A stretch of DNA of 34,995 nucleotides from Desulfomonilaceae bacterium (GTDB taxonomy: Bacteria; Desulfobacterota; Desulfomonilia; Desulfomonilales; Desulfomonilaceae): contig JAVHLK010000015.1 in NCBI GenBank assembly GCA_031082285.1, positions 1-34,995 of the forward strand, read 5' to 3'. The notes beneath the pieces were generated by a model that ran no database searches, was not told where the DNA came from, and saw nothing but the letters and a program-made list of their open reading frames with translations. This document shows positions 10,116-18,082 of the stretch, piece by piece. The first letter of the stretch is position 1; each line of letters opens with the position of its first letter. Made by a program: the position numbers and the translations under genes.

Positions 10116-10127
10116 GGGGGGGCCTAA
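7797..10127 (+). CDS. RND/MMPL-family exporter, tandem copy A
   Basis: A 776-residue RND-superfamily transporter (COG1033-like) with two six-span repeats, each with a large extracytoplasmic loop. The second half carries the acidic RND motif GLAVDDTVHFL (Asp-Asp near residues 675-676). At the equivalent place in the first half the sequence is SVAAVIRITTHF (near 285), with no acidic residue, so proton coupling is probably asymmetric. The start is GTG 7797, with GGAG at 7784-7787 and a 9-base gap. The frame is open further upstream to ATG 7683, but the leader differs from copy B, whose frame is stopped at 10326. The protein is nearly identical to copy B; visible differences are Gly/Asp in FIPGMTTD, Leu/Phe in DVLLLPSLL, and the extreme C-terminus. 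Substrate unknown; a lipid or envelope component is likely from the family. Confidence 0.87.
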   Translation: MLKPTEKMMSDLLVNRRGLLVWLTVLVTAGLVCFIPGMTTDPTLKSGIDTDAPDYREYERFLKIFGSEEFILIAVRNTGPVDDPKVLKSLAAITEQLEGLDKVTDVVSLANFKMFGEKQGLFGSYDLVRTEGDSLKLADGAEVEKIRKALPVFDFLLSRDGKTFGLLVRLDDEWRFDIPVIEETVGRIGSIVRSHEADGSEYRIVGAPIVRQAIHKYNLQTAVLFGILCLTIATSVSFYIFKSLRVTLIAMTVMTMCVAWILAFMSITGIPLNSTTGLSFGLVLIVSVAAVIRITTHFNERYSQVHDRAEAARQALYVVLVPCFMCSTTTSVGFGSIMVSTIPMVFQLGLIMSLGVMMSFVLCVVLTPAFLTKMKPISPLSYERMSRDWTAKALAAIERAIVKYHRRCVVMGLVGALVMTAGIPFIHSDTQILRMLSDRTPEMKDIHFVEEHLTRIHSLELVIEAEPRIFRQPEAWKKVSAMQERLMALPEVVSIDSFLPLLEYLTEMLDSPESSKTELFSDPRMLTDLFALVSFSADARMLARRFLDEDFGILHLSVKIKNSPSVPIANTIEEVRSAAQSAMGHTGRVSVTGDIAVFAAQASGLVTSQLYSLILAFTAITALLMIHLRSVTLGLISLIPNLFPVVTILGVMGWLGISLDTVTVFCAAVALGLAVDDTVHFLKQLRNELKLRGHEQTFEQSVHRAYEITAKAMVSTSAVLFFGFVMLLLSPFRPVNSFGILSSVAILTALFGDVLLLPSLLLSSNFVRRLLLRGGA

Positions 10128-10388
10128 TACAAGCGGTTGCCGTAGGGAGGCGTCGGGGGTGGACGTGTTCGTGAATGCGATGAGTTCCCCGTTTGGAACT
10201 TTTCTGCTACAGAGGGAGTGTGTGTGCGGAGACACATCGGCAGTCCAATACCGGGCGTTTGTCGAAGGCGATTCCACCTGGGTGGGGCATTGGTTACGGA
10301 TTTTTCGCAACTCTAAGGAGCTTGCTGAACCACGTGCCTTAACCGGCGTATTAACGAGACTCGTAAAGACAAACCGGAGATTACGTAC
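10128..10388. other. Spacer between the tandem exporter copies
   Basis: These 261 bases separate the two copies. The last ~75 bases (from about 10314) are diverged homologue of the leader of copy A and include the same GGAG ribosome-binding site, at 10376-10379. The rest resembles nothing recognised. A weak 93-codon frame crossing it is not supported as a gene. Confidence 0.5.
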
Positions 10389-12707
10389 GTGTTGAAACCT
10401 ACGGAAAAAATGATGTCGGACCTTCTGGTAAACCGAAGGGGTTTACTGGTCTGGTTGACGGTGCTGGTCACGGCAGGACTCGTGTGTTTCATTCCGGACA
10501 TGACCACGGATCCCACCCTCAAGTCGGGCATCGACACGGATGCCCCGGACTATCGGGAATATGAGCGGTTCCTGAAAATCTTCGGGAGCGAGGAATTCAT
10601 CCTGATTGCCGTGAGGAATACTGGCCCGGTTGACGATCCGAAGGTGCTGAAGTCTCTGGCTGCGATCACCGAGCAGCTGGAGGGCCTGGACAAGGTCACG
10701 GACGTGGTGAGTCTTGCCAACTTCAAGATGTTTGGGGAGAAACAAGGCCTCTTCGGCAGTTACGACCTGGTGCGAACCGAGGGTGATTCGCTGAAGCTTG
10801 CGGATGGGGCCGAGGTGGAAAAGATCAGGAAAGCCCTGCCGGTCTTTGACTTTCTTCTCTCACGCGACGGAAAGACCTTCGGGTTGCTGGTTCGGCTCGA
10901 TGATGAATGGAGATTCGACATCCCGGTCATCGAGGAGACGGTCGGCCGGATAGGGTCGATCGTCCGCTCCCATGAGGCGGATGGTTCGGAGTACCGCATC
11001 GTGGGCGCACCGATCGTACGGCAGGCAATTCACAAATACAACTTACAGACCGCCGTCCTATTCGGAATACTCTGCCTGACCATAGCCACGTCCGTTTCGT
11101 TTTATATTTTCAAGAGCTTGAGGGTGACGCTCATCGCCATGACGGTGATGACGATGTGTGTTGCATGGATCCTGGCCTTCATGTCCATCACGGGAATACC
11201 TCTGAACTCGACCACCGGCCTGTCTTTCGGCCTCGTGTTGATCGTAAGCGTGGCCGCGGTCATCCGGATCACGACCCATTTCAACGAGCGGTACAGTCAG
11301 GTGCACGACAGGGCTGAAGCCGCCAGGCAGGCCCTGTACGTGGTCCTGGTTCCTTGCTTCATGTGTTCGACCACCACTTCGGTGGGATTCGGCAGCATCA
11401 TGGTGAGCACCATCCCCATGGTGTTTCAGTTGGGCCTGATCATGTCCCTGGGCGTGATGATGTCGTTCGTCCTCTGCGTGGTCCTGACGCCGGCCTTTCT
11501 CACGAAAATGAAACCCATCAGTCCCCTCTCGTACGAGCGCATGTCCCGGGATTGGACGGCGAAGGCGTTGGCCGCCATCGAGAGAGCGATCGTCAAATAC
11601 CATCGACGATGCGTCGTTATGGGCCTTGTCGGTGCACTTGTCATGACTGCGGGCATACCGTTCATCCACAGCGATACGCAAATCCTGCGAATGCTGTCGG
11701 ATCGAACCCCCGAGATGAAGGACATACACTTCGTCGAAGAGCACCTGACCCGCATACACTCGCTTGAACTGGTCATCGAGGCCGAGCCGAGAATCTTCCG
11801 ACAACCCGAGGCATGGAAGAAGGTTTCAGCCATGCAGGAGAGGCTCATGGCGCTTCCTGAGGTGGTGTCCATAGACTCCTTTCTCCCTCTCCTCGAGTAC
11901 CTCACCGAGATGCTCGATTCCCCCGAGTCCTCCAAAACCGAATTGTTCAGCGATCCCCGAATGCTCACCGACCTGTTTGCTCTTGTGTCATTCAGCGCCG
12001 ACGCACGAATGCTCGCGCGCAGATTCCTCGATGAGGACTTCGGCATTCTGCACCTGTCGGTGAAGATCAAGAACTCTCCGTCGGTTCCCATCGCGAACAC
12101 CATCGAGGAAGTGCGTTCCGCGGCCCAATCGGCCATGGGCCACACGGGGAGAGTGTCCGTCACCGGCGATATCGCGGTCTTTGCGGCACAGGCCTCCGGA
12201 CTGGTCACATCGCAGCTCTATTCCCTGATACTGGCTTTTACTGCCATCACCGCGCTGTTGATGATACACCTGCGGTCCGTCACGCTGGGGCTGATCAGCC
12301 TGATACCCAACTTGTTCCCGGTGGTCACCATTCTCGGAGTCATGGGATGGCTCGGAATATCGCTGGACACGGTTACCGTGTTCTGCGCCGCGGTGGCTCT
12401 GGGTCTTGCCGTGGATGACACGGTCCATTTCCTCAAACAGCTGAGGAACGAGTTGAAACTCAGGGGGCACGAACAGACCTTTGAACAGAGTGTTCACCGC
12501 GCGTACGAGATCACGGCAAAAGCCATGGTTTCCACATCCGCGGTACTGTTCTTCGGGTTCGTCATGCTCCTGTTGTCCCCTTTTCGCCCGGTGAACTCGT
12601 TCGGAATTCTCTCCTCAGTCGCCATTCTTACCGCACTGTTCGGTGATGTTCTGTTCTTGCCTTCACTCCTCTTGTCTTCCAACTTCGTCAGACGGCTACT
12701 GATGAAA
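10366..12707 (+). repeat. Tandem duplication, copy B
   Basis: Partner of 7774-10115 at an offset of 2,592 bases. The central 2,031 bases (10499-12529) appear identical, while the sequence on either side is homologous but diverged. Confidence 0.95.
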
Positions 12708-12734
12708 GGAGCGGCAAAGAGGGAGCCCGCATAG
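10389..12734 (+). CDS. RND/MMPL-family exporter, tandem copy B
   Basis: A 781-residue twin of the exporter at 7797-10127, with the same two-repeat architecture, the same missing acidic residue in the first half and the same VDDTVHFL motif in the second. It differs at FIPDMTTD and DVLFLPSLL, and in the last ~12 residues (ending RLLMKGAAKREPA, against RLLLRGGA in copy A). Start GTG 10389 is well supported: an in-frame stop lies at 10326-10328 with no other usual start between, and GGAG precedes it by 9 bases. The pair may act as two subunits or raise dosage; RND transporters assemble as trimers, so mixed assemblies are conceivable. It is followed by a short convergent gap of about 120 bases before a minus-strand DUF2062 gene. 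Confidence 0.87.
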   Translation: MLKPTEKMMSDLLVNRRGLLVWLTVLVTAGLVCFIPDMTTDPTLKSGIDTDAPDYREYERFLKIFGSEEFILIAVRNTGPVDDPKVLKSLAAITEQLEGLDKVTDVVSLANFKMFGEKQGLFGSYDLVRTEGDSLKLADGAEVEKIRKALPVFDFLLSRDGKTFGLLVRLDDEWRFDIPVIEETVGRIGSIVRSHEADGSEYRIVGAPIVRQAIHKYNLQTAVLFGILCLTIATSVSFYIFKSLRVTLIAMTVMTMCVAWILAFMSITGIPLNSTTGLSFGLVLIVSVAAVIRITTHFNERYSQVHDRAEAARQALYVVLVPCFMCSTTTSVGFGSIMVSTIPMVFQLGLIMSLGVMMSFVLCVVLTPAFLTKMKPISPLSYERMSRDWTAKALAAIERAIVKYHRRCVVMGLVGALVMTAGIPFIHSDTQILRMLSDRTPEMKDIHFVEEHLTRIHSLELVIEAEPRIFRQPEAWKKVSAMQERLMALPEVVSIDSFLPLLEYLTEMLDSPESSKTELFSDPRMLTDLFALVSFSADARMLARRFLDEDFGILHLSVKIKNSPSVPIANTIEEVRSAAQSAMGHTGRVSVTGDIAVFAAQASGLVTSQLYSLILAFTAITALLMIHLRSVTLGLISLIPNLFPVVTILGVMGWLGISLDTVTVFCAAVALGLAVDDTVHFLKQLRNELKLRGHEQTFEQSVHRAYEITAKAMVSTSAVLFFGFVMLLLSPFRPVNSFGILSSVAILTALFGDVLFLPSLLLSSNFVRRLLMKGAAKREPA

Positions 12735-12853
12735 AGGCGGGTAGCAACCGCGTTTCCGGGCAAGAGCGGGCACTTGGGCACGCATCGCGCTGCCGACCGA
12801 ATATAGATTGTCGTGTTCTCCGAGGCGCAGACCGGTTCCGAAAAAGGAAGGCA

Positions 12854-13627
12854 TCAGGAGAAGCGTGTCTTGCCTGCTCGTTGAGTTGTTTGCTTGGCGG
12901 ATTGATTCACCCGTGTCTGCTGCATGCCTGCATCCGTACTCGATCGGCTCGTCCCAACGGCCTGCGGGAGGACACGTCGCTCGCTCCCACGGGATTGTTC
13001 TTCGAGATCCTGCAAGAATTCTTCATACTGCAGTCCCATTTTTCTCGCTTTTCGAATGCAGCGCATTTGCTGGATCTTGTAGGTCACCGTGTACCCGATG
13101 ATCCCGAACGTCACTGAGAGAAAGATCGCGGCTACGATCCACGTGGTGAGCAGATCCTTGCCGAGATTTGCGAACGCGGCCGTGGCCTCCCAGGAGTAGG
13201 CGGAATCACTAATGGGACTCATAAGCCGTCGGAAAACGGAGAAATCCATCGCAGTGGTTTTTCCGAGGAGGAATGCGCCGAGGCGGTAGTACCCATAGTA
13301 GACCGGTATCATGGTGAGAGGATTGGCGACAAAGCTGAATGCCAGTGCTATGATGAAGTTGAACCGATACAAGTACCTCAAGAGGCCCAATGCGATGAAC
13401 TGGGCTCCCAGCGGCACGCCGAACCCTACAGCGAGTCCGAGTGACACCCCGCGTGCGTCGTACCACGGCGGGTGGCGCGATGCGATGAGCGGAACGACAA
13501 GCGAATTGCGTATTTTACTGCGGCACCAGTCGACCCAACCATCGTATGCGGGGGATTCAGCCCCCTCATGGGCACCGGCCGCCGATTCCTTGGCCTTGGG
13601 AATGGATTCCACGTCTTGCTCCATCAT
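12854..13627 (-). CDS. DUF2062 family membrane protein
   Basis: A 257-residue membrane protein with the DUF2062 pattern. It has an N-terminal amphipathic stretch, then RHPPW followed by SLGLAVGFGVPLGAQ, a second hydrophobic block with ANPLTMIPVYYGYYRLG, and a later strong span (TTWIVAAIFLSVTFGIIGYTV). The C-terminus after this span is hydrophilic, basic and Gln/Ser-rich, and should be cytoplasmic. DUF2062 proteins have no firm biochemical role; they are often found near glycosyltransferases and envelope genes, as here. The start is uncertain: ATG 13627 has GGGAAG 8 bases upstream, while GTG 13633 would add two residues. It is divergent from tatC. Confidence 0.8.
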   Translation of the reverse strand: MMEQDVESIPKAKESAAGAHEGAESPAYDGWVDWCRSKIRNSLVVPLIASRHPPWYDARGVSLGLAVGFGVPLGAQFIALGLLRYLYRFNFIIALAFSFVANPLTMIPVYYGYYRLGAFLLGKTTAMDFSVFRRLMSPISDSAYSWEATAAFANLGKDLLTTWIVAAIFLSVTFGIIGYTVTYKIQQMRCIRKARKMGLQYEEFLQDLEEQSRGSERRVLPQAVGTSRSSTDAGMQQTRVNQSAKQTTQRAGKTRFS

Positions 13628-13940
13628 CTCCACAACTTCCCGGATCCCTTCTACGGTCGATTCTAAAACAATCGGCGCAATTTTTGTCCGAAATTCGGAA
13701 GTCGCCGGCGATTACGGACAAAGCCCACCCGGCCCACTTCAGCGGGGGCCGAACGTGCCGGCTTTGTCGTCTCGTCCCAGTTGCCCATTGCCGTCGGGGC
13801 ACTCGACATGTTACGTAGATATAACTTAGGATTCCGTGTCGGGTGGACCGACGGTTTCCCGGTCTCGGTCGCGATCGTTTCGTGAAGAGGCCGTTGAAGG
13901 GCGGGCTCACACAAGAACATACACCGAAAGAGGCGCTACG
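13628..13940. other. Divergent intergenic region, DUF2062 gene / tatC
   Basis: About 310 bases without a supported gene. A TATAAC hexamer near 13820 could be part of a promoter reading toward tatC, but no convincing -35 partner is visible. The tatC frame is open to ATG 13836, but the predicted extra residues are hydrophilic and unlike TatC N-termini. Confidence 0.35.
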
Positions 13941-14756
13941 GTGACCATCGACGAAGCGAGAATGTCGTTCTTAGACCATCTGCAAGAACTGCGCTCGAGA
14001 CTGATTCGGGCGGCTGCAGCCATCATCATCGGTTTCGGGGTATGCGTTGCCTTTGCGGAACGCCTGTTCAAACAGTTGGCGGAGCCGCTCCTCAAGCTTC
14101 TTCCCGAAGGCTCAACCCTCATTTCGACCGGTTTGCCCGATCCCTTCTTCATGTACCTGAAGGTAGCCTTTGTCGCCGGTGTCTTCATTGTTCTCCCGTA
14201 CATCATTTGGCAATTGTGGCTCTTCATTGCTCCGGGTCTCCTCGACAAGGAGCGCAAGTACGCGCTTCCCTCAATCGTGACGGCAACGCTCCTGTTCTAT
14301 TTGGGGGCCGCGTTCGCCTACTTTGTGGTATTTCCGGCCGCGTTCAAGTTCTTCCTGAGTTATCAGACCGATTACTTGAAGCCCATGATCGCCATACGGG
14401 AATACGTGTCCCTCGTCCTGATACTCATGCTGGCTTTCGGCGCGGTCTTTGAGACCCCGGTAGTGATCGTGTTCCTGGGGCTTCTGGGAATCGTTAACAG
14501 CGAGATGCTGAGTAAAGGGCGTCGGTACTTCATCGTTCTTGCCTTCATCATAGCGGCCATACTCACCCCCACCCCGGATGTGATCAATCAAACGCTCATG
14601 GCAGGTCCCATGCTCCTGTTCTACGAGATCAGCCTCAGAATCCTGAGAGTGATCGAGAAGCGTCGAAAACTGGCTGAGGAGCGGCTGGAAAAAGAGCTTT
14701 ATGAGATGGACGACGAGGATTCTTCGGCTGAGGAGCCGCGGCGGGGGGATTCGTAA
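13941..14756 (+). CDS. tatC: Twin-arginine translocase subunit TatC
   Basis: TatC is the six-span core receptor of the twin-arginine pathway, which exports folded proteins. Family landmarks: MSFLDHLQELRSRL at the N-terminus (the conserved cytoplasmic HLxELR segment); IAPGLLDKER in the first cytoplasmic loop region, with the conserved Glu; the span with FAYFVVFPAAFKF; and the final TPTPDVINQTLMAGPM. GTG 13941 gives 271 residues, close to the family norm (about 240-270), with AGAGG about 7 bases upstream; ATG 13836 would add 35 atypical residues. The C-terminal tail (about residues 235-271) is long, highly charged and acidic at the end. No tatA or tatB is present in the window, so the rest of the system is elsewhere. 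Confidence 0.95.
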   Translation: MTIDEARMSFLDHLQELRSRLIRAAAAIIIGFGVCVAFAERLFKQLAEPLLKLLPEGSTLISTGLPDPFFMYLKVAFVAGVFIVLPYIIWQLWLFIAPGLLDKERKYALPSIVTATLLFYLGAAFAYFVVFPAAFKFFLSYQTDYLKPMIAIREYVSLVLILMLAFGAVFETPVVIVFLGLLGIVNSEMLSKGRRYFIVLAFIIAAILTPTPDVINQTLMAGPMLLFYEISLRILRVIEKRRKLAEERLEKELYEMDDEDSSAEEPRRGDS

Positions 14757-14841
14757 GGACTCCCGCGGCGACGATCCGAGCGGTGAGCCTCACAGGTCCG
14801 GCTAATAAGGGAAAGTTGCCTCCATATTCTGAGAACTCGAC

Positions 14842-15645
14842 ATGAGCAGAGGAGTCTACGTCAATGCGACGGCCAAGGGCCGCACGTCGGAGCGCTTCTT
14901 ATCGCTCTTGTGGGCGCTGGTCGTCCGGGATGTGACGAGTCGGTATCGGCGATCGTCACTCGGGATGTGGTGGGCGGTTCTGCAGCCCCTGATACTCATG
15001 CTGCTGTTCAATATGCTCCGCGGCTTCGTTGACATCCCCAGCGACGGAATGCCGTACGTTCTCTTCAGCTACTCCGCGCTGGTACCGTGGACTTTCTTCA
15101 CTAATGCAATCTCATCCTGCGGTCCCTGCATCATCAATAATGCGGAGATCATCAAGAAAATTGCGCTTCCGAGAGAGGTATTTCCGCTCGCCGCCGTGGT
15201 CGCGACCCTATTTGATTTCGCCATGTCTTCGATCGTGTTGGCCTGCATGATGGTTTGGTTCAACGTGCCGGTGGGCCGGTCTTTACTATGGATTCCGGTG
15301 CTCGTCTGCATCATGACCGTCGCCGCGTTTGCCGTGGGATCTCTGCTCGCAGGTTTGGGGACGTTCCGCCGGGACTTCACGTTCGCAACCCCGTTCTTGA
15401 CCCAAGCCTGGCTTTTCGTTACACCGGTGATCTATCCTCTGAGCACGGTGCCGGAGAAATGGCGGTATGTGTACATGTTGAATCCCATGGTGGGCATCGT
15501 GGAAGGATTCCGGAACGTGTTGATAAAAGGTGCCGGTCCCCCGTGGGAACCTCTGGTGATGTCCGTCGCGATCACGGGGTTGCTGCTCGCGGTCTGCCGG
15601 CCTTTGTTCCGAAGGTTGTCCGAGTATTTTGCAGATGTACTCTGA
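14842..15645 (+). CDS. ABC-2 type polysaccharide export permease (Wzm-like)
   Basis: A 267-residue permease of the polysaccharide/polyol-phosphate ABC-2 family, with about six membrane spans. Typical blocks are RDVTSRYRRSSLGMWWAVLQP near the N-terminus (residues ~29-49), NNAEIIKKIALPREVFPLA in the middle, FRRDFTF, and the C-terminal LNPMVGIVEGFRNVL. These proteins form the membrane channel that carries a lipid-linked glycan across the inner membrane, powered by a Wzt-type ATPase; that ATPase is encoded next (15702). It opens the glycan locus. No strong Shine-Dalgarno precedes ATG 14842, and an 85-base gap separates it from tatC, so it may start a new transcript. Confidence 0.9.
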   Translation: MSRGVYVNATAKGRTSERFLSLLWALVVRDVTSRYRRSSLGMWWAVLQPLILMLLFNMLRGFVDIPSDGMPYVLFSYSALVPWTFFTNAISSCGPCIINNAEIIKKIALPREVFPLAAVVATLFDFAMSSIVLACMMVWFNVPVGRSLLWIPVLVCIMTVAAFAVGSLLAGLGTFRRDFTFATPFLTQAWLFVTPVIYPLSTVPEKWRYVYMLNPMVGIVEGFRNVLIKGAGPPWEPLVMSVAITGLLLAVCRPLFRRLSEYFADVL

Positions 15646-15701
15646 GATGGATGTGCACGAAGCGAGCCGCTGCGGCTCGAGATCATCACGCTGAAAAGAC
15701 C

Positions 15702-16919
15702 ATGCCTGAAGAAGTGACCATTCGCATTGAAGGTCTTTGGAAACGGTACGGATTCCCCATTCCCGAGTTTGTACGGCGAGGGGTGGACCGTCTCAAGAGG
15801 CGTAAGAGTGCGGACAATGACGGACCGTGGGCCCTTCGCGACATCAACCTGGAGATTCGAAGGGGCGAGACGGTCGGGATCGTAGGCCGGAACGGCGCGG
15901 GAAAGAGCACGTTGCTCAAGGTTCTGGCAGGCGTCACCACCCCCACCCGGGGGAGGGTCGAAGTGCTCGGGCGAATCTTTCCCATGATCGAGCTCAATGC
16001 AGGGTTGCACATGGAACTTACCGGCCGAGAGAACGTGCGGCTTTTGGGCGCGGTCATGGGGCTGTCGCGGCGAGAGATCGACGCGGGACTTCCGGGCATC
16101 CAGGAATTTACCGAACTCGGTGAGTGGTTCGACAAGCCGGTCCGCATGTATTCCAGCGGCATGCTGGCCCGATTGGGATTCGGCGTGGCCGTAAACATCG
16201 AGAGTGACGTCATCCTCATTGACGAAACGTTTGCCGTCGGCGACCTGAAGTTCCAAAATAAGAGCCTTGCCCGCGTGAGGGAAATGCGCGAGAGCGGCGC
16301 GACTATTCTCCTGGTGAGCCACAGTTTGGAGACCCTTCAATTCGTCGCAAGACGGGGAATTCTCGTGGAAGAGGGCCGACTTGTGGCGGAAGGGACCGCG
16401 CTCGAGGCAATCAACGCGTACGAAACGCTTGTGTTCCGGTCCGAACAGAAACGGCTTGAACACCGTGTGAGAAGCAGGATCTCGAGCGAGGAGGTCAACA
16501 TATACGCGGCGCGTCTCTACTCTGAAGACGGTGAGTCATTGTTCGAAGTTCCGGCAGGCTCTCCCTTCGGCATCGAGGTGGATATCCGGCTCAACAGGCC
16601 GTTGCGACGGCCCATGTTTTCTCTGGGAATTCTGAACGCTCAGGGGATACTCTGCAAGTGGAACATCTCGGAGGAGGACGGCCTCAAGGAAAAAGGAATA
16701 CCCGGACGGTACTTGCTGCGGGCCTGGTACCCGGAGAATCGGCTGTCAAATGGCGCGTACGAGGTGCACTTTGCCGCCAGAGACGCAACTTCCTTCGAGA
16801 CTCTGGAGCGGATCGCGGGCATCGTGAGCTTCGCGGTGACGGGTACCCGTCGCGCCCGGGGAATCGTTGCAGGGAAAATCCAATGGCAACTCATCCCGCA
16901 CAAGGACAGGCATTCCTAG
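15702..16919 (+). CDS. ABC transporter ATPase with Wzt-type C-terminal domain
   Basis: A 405-residue partner of the upstream permease. The N-terminal ATPase has Walker A GRNGAGKST (residues 62-70), signature SSGMLARLGFGVAV, Walker B VILIDETFAVGD and switch His in LLVSHS, all typical of the Wzt/TagH subgroup. Residues ~265-405 form a second, beta-rich domain (from EEVNIYAARLY to AGKIQWQL) matching the Wzt C-terminal domain, which in O-antigen systems binds the non-reducing end of the finished glycan and licenses export. That predicts a chain bearing a specific terminal cap; a methyltransferase gene follows at 18079. ATG 15702 is 56 bases after the permease stop. An in-frame ATG at 15651 is possible, and the frame extends to 15255 inside the permease, which is not credible coding. 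Confidence 0.92.
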   Translation: MPEEVTIRIEGLWKRYGFPIPEFVRRGVDRLKRRKSADNDGPWALRDINLEIRRGETVGIVGRNGAGKSTLLKVLAGVTTPTRGRVEVLGRIFPMIELNAGLHMELTGRENVRLLGAVMGLSRREIDAGLPGIQEFTELGEWFDKPVRMYSSGMLARLGFGVAVNIESDVILIDETFAVGDLKFQNKSLARVREMRESGATILLVSHSLETLQFVARRGILVEEGRLVAEGTALEAINAYETLVFRSEQKRLEHRVRSRISSEEVNIYAARLYSEDGESLFEVPAGSPFGIEVDIRLNRPLRRPMFSLGILNAQGILCKWNISEEDGLKEKGIPGRYLLRAWYPENRLSNGAYEVHFAARDATSFETLERIAGIVSFAVTGTRRARGIVAGKIQWQLIPHKDRHS

Positions 16920-16959
16920 TACTGCGCGGCGTAAACGCGGTTACAGATTCTTCCGCGCT

Positions 16960-17047
16960 GAGATTGCTTCGTCGCAGGGCTCCTCGCAAAGACATCTTCG
17001 AGGTTGTCATTGCGAGGGTCCCGCGCAGAACGCGGGATGGCAATCTC
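16960..17047. repeat. Dispersed palindromic repeat element (REP/MITE-like)
   Basis: An imperfect palindrome in the 236-base gap after the ABC ATPase. Outer arms GAGATTGC (16960-16967) and GCAATCTC (17040-17047) are exact complements. Inner arms GCTCCTCGCAAAGAC (from 16979) and GTCATTGCGAGG (17006-17017) nearly complement each other. The right arm also contains a CCCGCG/CGCGGG hairpin (17020-17036). A 12-base piece, GCAGAACGCGGG, recurs inverted at 17139-17150. The same motif pattern occurs at 24368-24430. No coding content is seen. Confidence 0.7.
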
Positions 17048-17155
17048 GACAGTTCAAGAGGAAACTGTGAGCGTAATTGTGCCACGGAGTACTAGGCAGA
17101 GCCCGGGTACGAGAAGGAAACGCTCGGTAGCGTCCCGTCCCGCGTTCTGCACGGT

Positions 17156-18082
17156 ATGCCGGGCACTCTCGGATCAATGAATAAGGATCTGCATATCCCC
17201 ATCGACGGCAAAGATTATGCCGTGACGGTCATACGCAGAGTTGTTGCGCCCGCGGAAGTTCCCCGGCTGGTGGTCGTGTCACGTCTTCCCAACGATGCAT
17301 CCGTCGGGTTGCTCGAAACCTGTGTGCGGTCCATTCGGTCCTTTACCCCGGAGCCGCATGAACTGTGGGTGGTTGACAACAATTCGCCGGAGGGCAATCT
17401 CGTGAGTTTCATGGAACGGTCCAACCTGAACCTTGTGTTGAACAGGACCGAGCCTCTTCCCCCTGATTTCCATACGGCGGATCACCCTGTGCCGGCGGAC
17501 GCGGACCAGAAACATTGGGGCAGTTATGCCAACGGGCTGGCTTTGGAACTTGCCGTGCGATTGATCGACCCACAATCCCGCTACTTGATGTCGCTGCATA
17601 TGGACGCGTTGCCCTGCCGTTCAGGGTGGCTTACGTATCTCGTCTCCAAGCTGGGGTTCGGGGTGGGTGCCGCAGGGGTACGCATGGACAGGGCCCGCAC
17701 GCCGGAAGGCGTGCTCCATGTCCTGGGTTGCGTGGTCGATTTCCAACTTTTCAAGCAACTTGGTCTGGATTTCTTCCCGGATCTCCCGCAGTTGGACACC
17801 GGGGACAAGGTAACCATAGGACTCAGGAAAGCCGGTTATAAGGTTTTTCACTGCCCGAACACAGTGTGGGAACCGGAGTTGATTGCCAATATTCCACGGT
17901 CGTCTCCTTTGAGCCGTCTCAACGTGGACCGGGCTTTTGACGATAAGGGAAACGTGATATTCCTTCACTTGGGCCGCGGAGTTCGGAAATCCACCGGAGA
18001 GCACCGGAGAGGGCCGACGGTTGAGGAATGGGTGCGGGTGATACACGATTGCATTCTTGGTGATGCGGAAGTTCAGAGATGA
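17156..18082 (+). CDS. GT2-like glycosyltransferase (GT-A fold)
   Basis: A 308-residue protein resembling family 2 glycosyltransferases. Residues ~40-80 contain VVVSRLPNDASVG, LLETCVRSIRSFTP and ELWVVDNNSPEGN, the nucleotide-binding beginning of a GT-A fold. A later MSLHMDALPCRSGWL stands where the metal-binding DxD usually is; only one Asp is kept there, so the metal site is atypical. The C-terminal third has KAGYKVFHCPNTVW and EWVRVIHDCILG. ATG 17156 is used; ATG 17177 is equally possible, and neither has a clear Shine-Dalgarno. The stop overlaps the next start by four bases (ATGA), so the downstream methyltransferase is probably co-translated. Donor and acceptor cannot be told from sequence. 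Confidence 0.72.
   Translation: MPGTLGSMNKDLHIPIDGKDYAVTVIRRVVAPAEVPRLVVVSRLPNDASVGLLETCVRSIRSFTPEPHELWVVDNNSPEGNLVSFMERSNLNLVLNRTEPLPPDFHTADHPVPADADQKHWGSYANGLALELAVRLIDPQSRYLMSLHMDALPCRSGWLTYLVSKLGFGVGAAGVRMDRARTPEGVLHVLGCVVDFQLFKQLGLDFFPDLPQLDTGDKVTIGLRKAGYKVFHCPNTVWEPELIANIPRSSPLSRLNVDRAFDDKGNVIFLHLGRGVRKSTGEHRRGPTVEEWVRVIHDCILGDAEVQR

Noticed and set aside
10114-10395. 93-codon plus-strand frame in the exporter spacer
   Set aside because: It overlaps the end of copy A and the start of copy B, matches nothing known, and has no ribosome-binding site.
15255-15701. N-terminal extension of the ABC ATPase frame
   Set aside because: It runs in another frame through the permease gene; Wzt-type similarity starts at ATG 15702.
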